Shown piece by piece: positions 17,701 to 23,980 of a DNA stretch of 29,534 nucleotides (position 1 is its first letter; the number at the start of each line of letters is the position of its first letter). The position numbers and the translations under genes were made by a program. This DNA is from GWA2-66-18 sp964537395 (lineage in GTDB: Bacteria; Elusimicrobiota; Elusimicrobia; UBA1565; UBA9628). Where the stretch lies: the NCBI GenBank assembly GCA_964537395.1, contig CAZIBN010000046.1, positions 1 through 29,534 of the forward strand, given 5' to 3'. The notes below the pieces were generated by a model that did not search any database, was not told where the DNA came from, and saw only the letters and a program-made list of their open reading frames with translations.

Positions 17701-19806
17701 GTAGATCTCCTGGCGGCCCACGTCCGCGCCGAACACGTGGCGCACCGTGACCTCCATCTTGTCGAACAGCTCGAGCTGCTTGCCGAAGCCGGCGTCCTCG
17801 AGGGACTTGCGCGCCGTCGCGCGGCCCTCCTCGGTGAACGAGGCGTTGGGCACCGAGGCCGTGATGCGCCCACCCTGGATCGGCCGCAGCCACAGGCCGA
17901 CGCGGGCCTCGACCTTCCTCAAAATAAGCAGGTGGCCGCCGTCCTCGAGATCCACCCGCGTCACCTTGAACTGTCCGCCGTCGGACGACTCCCAGTAGCG
18001 CAGCAGCTTCTCCCAGGACACGACGCCGGCGTCGTCCGGGCCGAAGGATAAAAAGGCGAAGCCTCGGTCGCGCAGGCCGCCGTACAGGCCGTCCATCAGG
18101 TCGGTGACGCCGACGCCCTTGAGGCGCTGCGAGGCGATCTGCCGCCAGAGCTTGCGCACCTCGCCCTCGAACGCCTGCATCGCCCGCGGCGAGCCGTTCT
18201 CGCGAAGGCTCTGGGCGCGCTCCACGAGGTCGCTCCACGCGGAGGCCTCCGCGGTGCCCTTGAAAGATTCGCCGCGGACGACGAGACGGGTCGCCAGCAC
18301 ATAAAGGCTGTCGAGCTGCTTGAGCACGCCCTGCAGGCGGATGTTGTCCTTGGAATCCGGATCCGGCAAGGCGCGGGTCGCGCGGCCGAGCACGATCGCG
18401 CGGAAGCGGGCGAGGCCGCCCTCGGCGAGGGCTTTTTGCGGCTGGTCGTTGTTCAGGGAGGTGACGCGCGCCGCGCCGTCGGAGAGGCCGGCGTAGAGCT
18501 TCGGATCCTCGAGCTCCTTCGTATCAGGGTTCAGGACGAGGACTTCGTAAGGCCGCGAGAGGCGAAGGGAGGTCTGGGTCTGGGTCAGCGCGCGCTGCAG
18601 CCCGGAGACCTTGATCGACTTGAGGGCGCGCGTGCCTTTGAACTCGCTCGCGCGGGCGCGCACCTCGGAGACGAACGCCGTCAGGAGGCCGCGGAACGCC
18701 CCTCGCGGGGGGCCGCGCGGCGCGCTCGCCTTCATGTGGGTGAGCTCGTGGAGCAGGACCATGCGCAGCAGCCACGGCGTCGCCGCAAGCTCGGGGCGGA
18801 CCCAGATCAGGCCGCGGGAGGCGAAGGCGAAGGTGAAATCCTTGTAGCGGTTGTCCGGACGATAGGGCTTGACCAGGGCCGCCGCGTTCCCGTCGAGGCG
18901 CCCCTCGAGCACCTCGGTGCGCAGGACGGCGCGCAGCCCGGAATCGGTGACCTTGCGGCCGCGCCACATCGCCCCGACGAAGCTGACGACGTCGAGGACC
19001 GCGCTGACGACGAATGCGCCGGTGAGCGCCATCGCTCCGATCGCCGCGACGGCAAGGATCGTCGCGCCGATGGTGGGCTCCGCCTGCGCGACGGAGAGCG
19101 CGTGCGAGCCCCAGCGCGCGAACTCGACGGCACCCCAAGCCAGGCCGGACAGGCCCGCGAGGGCCACGGGGAACATGGCGCCACGCTTCTCGCCCTCGGG
19201 TTTGGTCGGCGGGGCGGGTTCGTGAGCGTTGACGGGCGCGCCATTCTCGCGGCGCGACAGCGCCGCAAAACGAGGCGTTTGCGAAGCCGTAGCGTCGACG
19301 CCGGCACCCGCATCCGCGCTCAATTCGTTGCCGTTCAAAAGCCGTTCGCCGGTCATGCGCGAAGCGAAATCCTCGGCCGCGGCGGCTCCGAAGGACTCTC
19401 CGGGGGCCGAGGGTTTAACGGCCTCGAGCGCGGAGGGCGCCGGGGTCGCGGGGAGGAGAGGCTTGGCGGCGGCAGCGAGAGGATTCGCGGCGGTGACGGG
19501 AGCGGCCGCCGCAACGGCGGCGGCCGGCGCCGCGACGATCACGGCCGCATTGAGAGACGGCGCCGCGAGAGACGGAGACAACGACAACAACGGTGAAGAC
19601 ATCAACGGCAAAACGGATGGAGAACCCAACCCGGCGCCGATTCCCGTGGGGACGAGCCCTAACTGAGGGACGACGGAGATGCCGGAGACCTTGCCGGAGA
19701 CCTGCTGTGCGAATACCGACGAAACGCCGGGGCCCCATGAGGACAGGAGCATCGCCGCGCTCAGCGCGGCGGAAACCAACCGGCGAGGCGACGAGGCTTT
19801 ATTCAT
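11707..19806 (-). CDS. Giant secreted protein: subtilisin, HEAT-like repeats, dead subtilisin, GH13/77-type and GH133 domains
   Basis: One unbroken frame encodes 2699 residues. In order: signal peptide (1-34); Ala/Pro linker; two membrane segments (about 211-231, 245-280); HELTH zinc motif at 353-357; S8 subtilisin domain (about 745-1060) with D762 in WIDTG, H792 in GHGTHVAG, N889 and S996 in SGTSMSNP, all intact; HEAT-like repeats (about 1150-1320); a second S8-like domain (about 1450-1680) that keeps GAGNAGPN but lacks the triad; a GH13/GH77-type barrel (about 1835-2250) with FDGARAD (D2115), AEAFEG (E2156) and SSHDD (D2184); and a GH133 glucosidase domain (about 2295-2699) with EEWGRDTFISLPG, LIPNKIGD and VEINALWYANLRF. 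The glycosidase half should process and debranch alpha-glucan; the protease half could mature or degrade proteins. After a cleaved signal peptide, two membrane passes would leave all enzymes in the periplasm. I see no clear Shine-Dalgarno sequence. Confidence 0.85.
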   Translation of the reverse strand: MNKASSPRRLVSAALSAAMLLSSWGPGVSSVFAQQVSGKVSGISVVPQLGLVPTGIGAGLGSPSVLPLMSSPLLSLSPSLAAPSLNAAVIVAAPAAAVAAAAPVTAANPLAAAAKPLLPATPAPSALEAVKPSAPGESFGAAAAEDFASRMTGERLLNGNELSADAGAGVDATASQTPRFAALSRRENGAPVNAHEPAPPTKPEGEKRGAMFPVALAGLSGLAWGAVEFARWGSHALSVAQAEPTIGATILAVAAIGAMALTGAFVVSAVLDVVSFVGAMWRGRKVTDSGLRAVLRTEVLEGRLDGNAAALVKPYRPDNRYKDFTFAFASRGLIWVRPELAATPWLLRMVLLHELTHMKASAPRGPPRGAFRGLLTAFVSEVRARASEFKGTRALKSIKVSGLQRALTQTQTSLRLSRPYEVLVLNPDTKELEDPKLYAGLSDGAARVTSLNNDQPQKALAEGGLARFRAIVLGRATRALPDPDSKDNIRLQGVLKQLDSLYVLATRLVVRGESFKGTAEASAWSDLVERAQSLRENGSPRAMQAFEGEVRKLWRQIASQRLKGVGVTDLMDGLYGGLRDRGFAFLSFGPDDAGVVSWEKLLRYWESSDGGQFKVTRVDLEDGGHLLILRKVEARVGLWLRPIQGGRITASVPNASFTEEGRATARKSLEDAGFGKQLELFDKMEVTVRHVFGADVGRQEIYVTVPRRNASAIRKYVSASAEILGSQSDFTPHLMDSAELQGVKPVWNLGITGAAGSILWIDTGADATHADFGGRLDVVDMVDEGTEDWLGHGTHVAGISISGNEGFLGMAKSAIGTMAKVFSRDQPGASDGEIMGSAAIAQKKGVDVISLSLGSRGTSADNLADFFSQLTKQKNTAGEYPIVTASAGNSGPFDRTLSQPAAGVEVIAVAAAAKSKDDGVPEISFYSSVGPDIDRRYAIKRFRFKPEITALGGDVTTSPGSSNVYKDGIYSARSKDAKPSASDLEDGKHTGMSGTSMSNPSLAGIALLVKLAMRSAGAITPFVADNMAFAVKAVLMRTAKDMGVPLWFQGAGFVDAWAAVSLVGASGTRTLGAGVKGLWRRLTGASPVSAPDAWGWLERLKAVQDAEDRAFREAELAKSEAQSHPDGDAADEPSEEPVDRSAAGNAVQAEVARRFTIARDAEVPALLEALKDPVWLVRLRAASVLMNLKSPASAAALAEAGLNDPDARVRQMAFLALAEIPTHTVDALLSKAAANESWDIGVYAGYALARRGDRSAIARAVKELANPDKRARFSATWLLGQTGSYATAVEAEGLSARVRDRGERGNVRHLASAALSNLADAAPEALSDRVVMDLLDAAGPENLALTRTIAKIFPVAVRSKAFVARLRAEPLKPIITDFVVKNRDAISKPGALSELVQLLARAAGVPLDAPTSPMDSSGSGVSGVDEALGPVDLFAVPPAGETSLDPLTLMRFETTAKAFMPVSRGLWLSVPEHKLYALTIALEHRGWTVRRSLPYYPLSKSPAEAGGLTIDLGDGEKAGEIPADADLSVVRVRASAGVSEVRVMAALERVAEAAQGKGPVLIALTLAAPVTRRTPLSMLIDRLAASGIGVVVGAGNAGPNIGSVAAPGDSALAVVVAAASREGLQFYSSRGTPEAPRVSWTDLVDDLRPGEMLAQAAVAAADAVLGTAVPVPAKTLGTAAAAERTAAKLAALAGVLSEGMKASGRGLPEGWFFYLTALVKRSVTAMPTYGEHEVGAGLFDSTDRAMDVLRTRLHDPETIVREAAALAAEARARVAAPSAPVAASYGLAGRAIRSVLSGLLAFSPIDSFSSSLTDRAVRPASADASAWWKDASATRTAVTVPLYALRPQKKSDAGVGKYSDLGRYYREELAGQGVDAVLLLPHFATLDESPYAPVSLYALNEDQIDWSEVDEVRADPALLARLVAPSQSVDYPALRTREGAVAREAYAAFLKAEGPRVKSYIDFATGNAAWLDEYAEFMTLSSLIGKPALEWTAKDQSAARAAPGFAELVAVRRWSQWLAHGQLKASVAEVHAAGGKVLFDIPMFRAKNSVDTWKRPELFADLRTRNPGIINSYIHEDWKDLALWRWSNLRKDGFAAALDPYRHWLDFGFDGARADALHFAYKFGNGQLASGDEPGDDYVAALGKVLSARGAFPLAEAFEGKDADARRLGFITVGGDWKKISSHDDPRSPDFLGRYFAASREPSSGAAAKFLAYTLGDEWRDPFSVKEMVGGMSRWRYRIPLPADADYANRARFDARPQLRALKAAKDGDIWNAPEAVRAAFVTAADAFVKRDGKSVQIWAASMDWFLEEWGRDTFISLPGLLLSTSRFDDAKAVLRRFAAFEKGGLIPNKIGDGKHPEYNTADAPMWYVQAVKSYAEATGDWAFVAKLAPTLRRIMNGYEKGASYERYGRDNKIFMDSDGLVVTPAQATWMDADPEGRDKPVTPRNGKTVEINALWYANLRFIAGVERRLGDAAAGASRDALAEKVKASFNEKFWFTTEDNRRAWGGTGGALRDVVSGDPHGDAIRPNMLFAVSRGGDLLTPERRRAVVLAAARDLLTRKGPRTLSDRDSAYRATYDTSKPPLEKDQAYHQGTVWPWLMGAFAEALAQVRRDMGWDEARTGAETRALITPLVEALAGGPVGSLPEVYDGGANDPALKDFSLDDAAGLAPIFKRAGPAQNPGGTRSQAWSVAEILRLLAR

Positions 19807-19840
19807 CGAAACAACCCGGAGCGGACATGGCGAGCATCAA

Positions 19841-19882
19841 GTTATCCCCAGCGCTTTCAACGTTGAAAACGCTGGGGATAAC
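19841..19882. repeat. Dispersed palindrome, copy 2
   Basis: A 42-bp palindrome from GTTATCCCC to GGGGATAAC, centred on TTTCAACGTTGAAA. Twenty of 21 base pairs match; the one mismatch becomes a G-U pair in minus-strand RNA. It lies between the stop of the outer-membrane protein gene and the start of the giant gene. A separate CTCGCT/AGCGAG hairpin (19883-19898) abuts it. Confidence 0.85.
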
Positions 19883-19932
19883 CTCGCTCTTAAGCGAGAC
19901 CATCATCACGATACGGCAATAATTAGTATTCA

Positions 19933-21054
19933 TCACTGGAGAAAAATCATGTCCGGATGCGCTTGCTCGGGCTTCTTCGGCTCAAGGGGACGGCGGACCT
20001 TGGGCGGCGTCACGCGCTTCTCGTCTTCCATCACCGGCTTCGGCTCGGACCTCCGCTTCGCGTCGTCGACGACGCCGGGGACGCGTTTCTTGTAGATGAT
20101 CTTGTAGCCGCGGCCGATCTCGTAGGGCAGGGCCACGCCGATCTGGGCGATCCAGCTGCGGTACTGAAGTTGGCCCAGAGCCTTGACCTCGGCGTTGAAG
20201 AACGCGCTCCACTTGGGCCGGGCATACTGCACGCCCGCGATCCAGCGCCCCTGGCTTTGCTCGGGATGTGCGCTGCTTTCGCCGAGTACTGGGGCGCCCA
20301 GGAAGCTATGCGAAACAAGCTCAAGCTTGGAGCGCACCGAGCCGGTGGCGTAGTTGTAGCCAAGGCCCAGGAAGGGGGTCCAGGCGCCGTAGCTCTTGTG
20401 GGCGACCGCCGTCAGGGCGAAGCTGTTCAGGTTCCAGTCGATCTCGCCGTTGAGGTCACTGTCGATCCTGAGTCCATTCTCGTTCACGACAGAAATCCCT
20501 TTCAGGCGCGTACGCCCCTGAACGTGGTTATAATGCGCGCCGAGCGCGATCTTCGGAAGATCCTCGCTCCAGAGATCTAAGTGCTGGCGCAGGCCGAAGC
20601 CGAACGAGTTCGTCTGGACCTGGGCGGTCATGGTCGGGGAGATCTTATAGCCGGGAGGCGTGGTCGCGTCGGCGAAGCGCAAATAGGCGTCTCCCCGCCA
20701 CGGCAGGCCCATGCGCAAATGCAGGGCCAGGTTCGGGAACATGACTGAGTCCGGGAAAATTTTAGAGCCGCCTTGCTGCTCAAGCACTTGGTTGTCCAAT
20801 GTTGGGAAATCCGTCTTGTTGAACGGGATGCGGCCGATACCGATGGACAGGTCCGGCTGAAGGGCCCAGCCGGTCACTTCTCTTGGGGGATCGAACGTAG
20901 ACCCGGCGTTGAACGCCAGGCCCTGAGCCATCTCATGGCTCAGCCATTGCGTCATTCTCCCGAAGTCCGTGGACAGGCTGGGGTTGGCCGCCCTCGCGGG
21001 GATGGTCAAAAACGAAATCAACACAGCCGCAACAGCGGCTGAACCGGATTTCAA
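19933..21054 (-). CDS. Outer-membrane beta-barrel protein
   Basis: The 373-residue product has a signal peptide (MKSGSAAVAAVLISFLTIPARA). The body alternates amphipathic strands rich in Gly, aromatic and Asn residues, for example LALHLRMGLPWRGDAYLRFA, SFGFGLRQHLDLW, FALTAVAHKSYG and WIAQIGVALPY, as expected of a transmembrane barrel. After the last strand (about residue 325) comes a charged, Pro/Lys-rich tail of about 45 residues that would lie in the periplasm and may touch peptidoglycan. The start is TTG, inside the TTGA overlap with the upstream 52-codon gene, so translation is likely coupled. I cannot name a transport substrate. Confidence 0.75.
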   Translation of the reverse strand: MKSGSAAVAAVLISFLTIPARAANPSLSTDFGRMTQWLSHEMAQGLAFNAGSTFDPPREVTGWALQPDLSIGIGRIPFNKTDFPTLDNQVLEQQGGSKIFPDSVMFPNLALHLRMGLPWRGDAYLRFADATTPPGYKISPTMTAQVQTNSFGFGLRQHLDLWSEDLPKIALGAHYNHVQGRTRLKGISVVNENGLRIDSDLNGEIDWNLNSFALTAVAHKSYGAWTPFLGLGYNYATGSVRSKLELVSHSFLGAPVLGESSAHPEQSQGRWIAGVQYARPKWSAFFNAEVKALGQLQYRSWIAQIGVALPYEIGRGYKIIYKKRVPGVVDDAKRRSEPKPVMEDEKRVTPPKVRRPLEPKKPEQAHPDMIFLQ

Positions 21055-21209
21055 TGCCTGATGACGAGCCGCTCTCGGCCGCGGTCGGTGGACCAGTGGT
21101 AAGCCTGGAATCCGGGCTTGAACGTGAGGGTCGTTTTCAGGCGATTCTCAGCCGGAACCTTCGCGCGAATGCCGTGCTTACGGCCGTTGGGGGAAGCCTT
21201 TTTCTTCAT
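21051..21209 (-). CDS. Small basic protein (52 residues) coupled to the outer-membrane protein gene
   Basis: From the ATG at 21209 the frame encodes 52 residues beginning MKKKASPNGRKHGIRAKVPA and ending LVIRH. It is strongly basic, without a signal peptide or Cys. An AGAGG ribosome site lies 6 bp before the ATG, codon third positions are mostly G or C like the neighbours, and its TGA stop overlaps the TTG start of the next gene. These three facts support a real gene. The GRKHG and AYHWSTDRGRERLVIR segments suggest a nucleic-acid or ribosome-binding role, but I recognise no family. Confidence 0.65.
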   Translation of the reverse strand: MKKKASPNGRKHGIRAKVPAENRLKTTLTFKPGFQAYHWSTDRGRERLVIRH

Positions 21210-21351
21210 TGGAACCTCTTATCTGGATGGTAGCAGTCACCCCATACCGCGACATGGGCCCGAGGTCCCACCCCGCCGGCGACAAATGGCCCACTATAAG
21301 GAGATTCCGTTAATGACTAAAAGCCTGGCACTTTTAGGGCTATCAGGCATG

Positions 21352-21385
21352 AAAAAAGGCGGCGGATCCTTTCGGATCCGCCGCC
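21352..21385 (-). terminator. Strong intrinsic terminator after the exported 284-residue protein gene
   Basis: On the minus strand, GGCGGCGGATCC and GGATCCGCCGCC form a perfect 12-bp stem closed by a GAAA tetraloop and followed by TTTTTT. It starts 18 bp after the stop codon at 21404. It also isolates this gene from the 52-codon gene downstream, which must have its own promoter in the 21210-21351 gap (a weak TACCAT -10 is visible near 21225). Confidence 0.92.
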
Positions 21386-21403
21386 TACGAGCCGCCCCTG
21401 GGA

Positions 21404-22258
21404 TTAGGGATTCTCGTAAATCTTGAGCTTTCCGTCCTTCTGCGTGAGGCCCACGCGGGCGTTCGCGAACATCTTGAATACCGCGATCTTGTCGGAGGGC
21501 ACGAGCTCGGCGGGGATCAGGAACACGTGGATCTCGCCGTTGGCCTCGGTCAGGATGAAGGTGAAGGTCTTGGCCGTCTTATCCACCCGGCCGGCCTTGA
21601 TATCGTCGGTGTAGAACACCTTATAGCTCTGGCCCGAGACCGCGACGGAAGCGCCGGTCGCACCCACGCCCTCGAGCATCTTCTTGAGGGTGATACGGAT
21701 GACATCGTCCTCGTTGGCCTTGTTCTCGAGGATGATCTCGCTCTTCATCTGGTTGATGACGTTCGGGGAGAGGCGCAGGGTGTACTTGGCCGTGCCGGCG
21801 GACACCGTCTCCTCCTTGTCGAGCAGGCCCTTCACGTTGAAGAACACCGCATCCGAGCCGTCCACGAGGATGGACACGTAGGCGTTCTGCTGCCGGTCGA
21901 AGGCGCCGCTGACCCAGACGTCCTTGCCGCCGAGGCTGTACTTGAGCGGGCCCTTGAGCTGCTTATTAAGGAGACTCGCAAGGTCGATGTCGCCGACCTG
22001 GGCGGCAGTGCCCACCGGCTCGGCACCGAGCTGAGCGAGGACCGAGAGGCTGAACCAGCTCATCGAGGGCATCATCTGCGCCATCGGCATCTGCACGGTC
22101 CACTTGGCCGAGGACGGCATCGGCAGGGGCGAGGAGAAAGCGGCGTTCACAAAGGCCCTATCCGCGCCGAGAGCCAGAGCTTCGGAGCCGGCGAGCGCGA
22201 CGGACGGAGAAACCGCGAGCGTCAGGGCCAGAATCGAGAGAGCATTCACGCGAGTCAT
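21404..22258 (-). CDS. Exported protein of unknown function
   Basis: From the ATG at 22258, chosen because a GGAGGA ribosome site precedes it and a signal peptide begins there (MTRVNALSILALTLAVSPSV, then ALA), the protein has 284 residues. The mature part has a Met/Pro-rich stretch (about 45-70), then mostly predicted strand and short helices with many charged residues, and no Cys. The C-terminus ends in a neat strand (GKLKIYENP). I recognise no family; a periplasmic or surface-associated soluble protein is the most that can be said. It is a single-gene unit with its own strong terminator. Confidence 0.7.
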   Translation of the reverse strand: MTRVNALSILALTLAVSPSVALAGSEALALGADRAFVNAAFSSPLPMPSSAKWTVQMPMAQMMPSMSWFSLSVLAQLGAEPVGTAAQVGDIDLASLLNKQLKGPLKYSLGGKDVWVSGAFDRQQNAYVSILVDGSDAVFFNVKGLLDKEETVSAGTAKYTLRLSPNVINQMKSEIILENKANEDDVIRITLKKMLEGVGATGASVAVSGQSYKVFYTDDIKAGRVDKTAKTFTFILTEANGEIHVFLIPAELVPSDKIAVFKMFANARVGLTQKDGKLKIYENP

Positions 22259-22398
22259 GAGTCCTCCAAAGCCTATCCGAGTGTCAGGCATTAAATGCTT
22301 CGTTTTGCCCTATCAACCGGTGCGGGATTCTAAAACATGGTCGGAATGAATGCAAGCGCAAACAGACGCCGAACGCGTTGAAAAAAGGCCCCCGCCGA

Positions 22399-23946
22399 TC
22401 AGGCTTCGTAGGGGTGCTTTCGATCGATGGCGAGCGGCGCGGGCACCGGGATATAATAGATCTTTCCCCGGAACTCCTTCGTCTTAAGCTCCCGCGGCAC
22501 GTCCGAGCCGCGCTTGTCTTCCTCGACGAGCACGAAGACGCGGTAGCCTCGCTCAAGAAGGCCGCGCACGACAGCGGCGGACGGCGCCTCAGGATAGGCC
22601 GCAGCGCCTGAGTAGTACATCGCCTGCGGCGACTTGGAGTCGCCGACGTTGAGGAGAACCTTAAGGCCCGGAACTTCGCGAAGGCGAAGCATCGTCCGGC
22701 GGAACGACGGATAATCATACAGGTCGCTCCACGGGCAGATCGAATAATCCGCGCGCATCCGCTCGACGGCCACGACGGCCGCCTGGGAGCCCGCGACGAG
22801 CACGGCCGCGAGGACGGCCGCGCGATAGCGGCTGCTCCGCGCCGCCCAAAGAGCGGCGACGGAAAAACCCGCCAGCAGGCACGCCGCGGGGACCGCGACG
22901 GCGACATAGGAGTACAGCTTCGTCGCGATCAGGGAAAAGAAAATATACGGGATCAGCAACCATGCCAGCGCCGCCGCAAGACCGGCGTCGCTTCGGCGCG
23001 CCGCCTCACGAATCGAATACACGAGCACGGCCGCGCCGCAAGCCCAGACGACCACGGCGCTTCCGCCGTATTGCACCGGGAGTATCTTCAGGTACCACCA
23101 CCAGGCATGAGCGTGGCCCTCGAGCGCGGTGAAGAGATGGTTCACATGGAGCGCGGACTCATGGCGCCACAGGTCTGGCCAACGGCTCAGGCAGTACAGC
23201 GACCAGGGGAGAGCCGCCGCGGCGAACGTCACGAACGCAACGGCAAGGAGGCGGACTGCACCTCGGACGCCGCGCAACGAGAGCAGCAGCGGAAGAGGGG
23301 CCGCCAGGCCGAGCAACGCGACCGCCGACATGCAGAGGGTCCCGAGTCCGAGCGAAAGGCCTGCGGCCGCGGCGTATGCGCGGCTGTTCTTGCGGGCGGC
23401 GACGGCAAAAAGAAGGACAGTCAGCGTGATAAAAAAAACATTCACGACGTGCGGAGTGTCATCGGGTATACGCCCGGAAACCAGCCGGATCATCAATGGA
23501 TTAACGGCATACAGCCCGGCGGCGATCAGCCCCGCCAAACGAGACGAGGGCCCGAACAGCTCCATGGTCAAAATAAATATCAACAGAATGGTGATCGTAT
23601 CCAGGACGACGGACGGCAAACGAATTGAGGACTCCTGTTCGCCGAAAAAGGCGATAGACGCGGACATCAACCATAACGGCAAGATCGGCTTGTGCAGCCA
23701 GACGCCCGCCTTCGTCCAATCGCGGTCGTCGGCAGGCAGGACCTTCTCCTCGTACAAGGTCGGCTCGAGCGGATGCGCCGTCAGGTTCTTGGCGACGAGG
23801 GCGTGATAGGCCTCGTCCCACTGGCTGATGTACGGGTGATTCGCGGCACGCAGGCGCAGTCCGAAGCCGAAAGCGAGGATCAGCGCGAGATACGGAGCCG
23901 CCGCACGAAGCGGTGATGTTCGAGACGGCGTGATTGCGGCGTTCAC
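22399..23946 (-). CDS. GT-C family glycosyltransferase (GT39/ArnT-like)
   Basis: The 515-residue membrane protein has about 11-12 hydrophobic helices and a C-terminal soluble domain (about 400-515). The acidic motif W43-D44-E45 in the first periplasmic loop (QWDEAYHALVAKNL), together with the later KPILPLWLMSASIAFFGE and SIRLPSV segments, is characteristic of the PMT/ArnT superfamily. These enzymes transfer a sugar from a polyprenyl-phosphate donor to protein or lipid A outside the inner membrane. The acceptor here is unknown; the secreted proteins nearby are candidates. I prefer the GTG at 23946 over an in-frame TTG at 23967, because a TACAAT -10 lies 5 bp upstream of the GTG and covers the TTG. 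A GC-rich stretch and T6 follow the stop, possibly a terminator. Confidence 0.8.
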   Translation of the reverse strand: MNAAITPSRTSPLRAAAPYLALILAFGFGLRLRAANHPYISQWDEAYHALVAKNLTAHPLEPTLYEEKVLPADDRDWTKAGVWLHKPILPLWLMSASIAFFGEQESSIRLPSVVLDTITILLIFILTMELFGPSSRLAGLIAAGLYAVNPLMIRLVSGRIPDDTPHVVNVFFITLTVLLFAVAARKNSRAYAAAAGLSLGLGTLCMSAVALLGLAAPLPLLLSLRGVRGAVRLLAVAFVTFAAAALPWSLYCLSRWPDLWRHESALHVNHLFTALEGHAHAWWWYLKILPVQYGGSAVVVWACGAAVLVYSIREAARRSDAGLAAALAWLLIPYIFFSLIATKLYSYVAVAVPAACLLAGFSVAALWAARSSRYRAAVLAAVLVAGSQAAVVAVERMRADYSICPWSDLYDYPSFRRTMLRLREVPGLKVLLNVGDSKSPQAMYYSGAAAYPEAPSAAVVRGLLERGYRVFVLVEEDKRGSDVPRELKTKEFRGKIYYIPVPAPLAIDRKHPYEA

Positions 23947-23980
23947 GCCATATTGTACGATGTGCAAGTGAGCGTTAAGC
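23934..23980. promoter_or_regulatory. Compact divergent promoter of the GT-C and uridine kinase genes
   Basis: The plus-strand -10 TACGAT (23956-23961) and the minus-strand -10 TACAAT (23952-23957) overlap by two bases in the near-symmetric sequence ATTGTACGAT. The plus -35 (TTGCGG, 23934-23939, spacing 16) lies inside the GT-C coding region, and the weak minus -35 lies inside the kinase gene. Start codons are 6 bp and 5 bp from the respective -10 elements, so both mRNAs should be leaderless. Confidence 0.55.

Noticed and set aside
21326..21342. Sigma-54-like GG-N10-GC on the plus strand (TGGCACTTTTAGGGC)
   Set aside because: The -12 part lacks the TTGC consensus and no plus-strand gene follows; the next feature downstream is a terminator for the minus-strand gene.
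22292..22398. Possible RNA gene in the gap after the GT-C gene
   Set aside because: No cloverleaf, no CCA end and no long stem apart from a GC-rich stretch with T6 just after the stop. I see only a possible weak terminator and promoter bases for the 284-residue protein gene.
23431..23438. Run of eight A on the plus strand (T8 on the coding strand) in the GT-C gene
   Set aside because: It encodes Phe-Phe in a membrane helix, not a domain junction, and is explained by hydrophobic codon needs. I see no reason to propose programmed slippage.
23947..23967. TTG at 23967 as the start of the GT-C gene
   Set aside because: It would place the start inside the uridine kinase promoter and upstream of the minus-strand -10. 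The GTG at 23946 fits the promoter geometry and still precedes the first helix.
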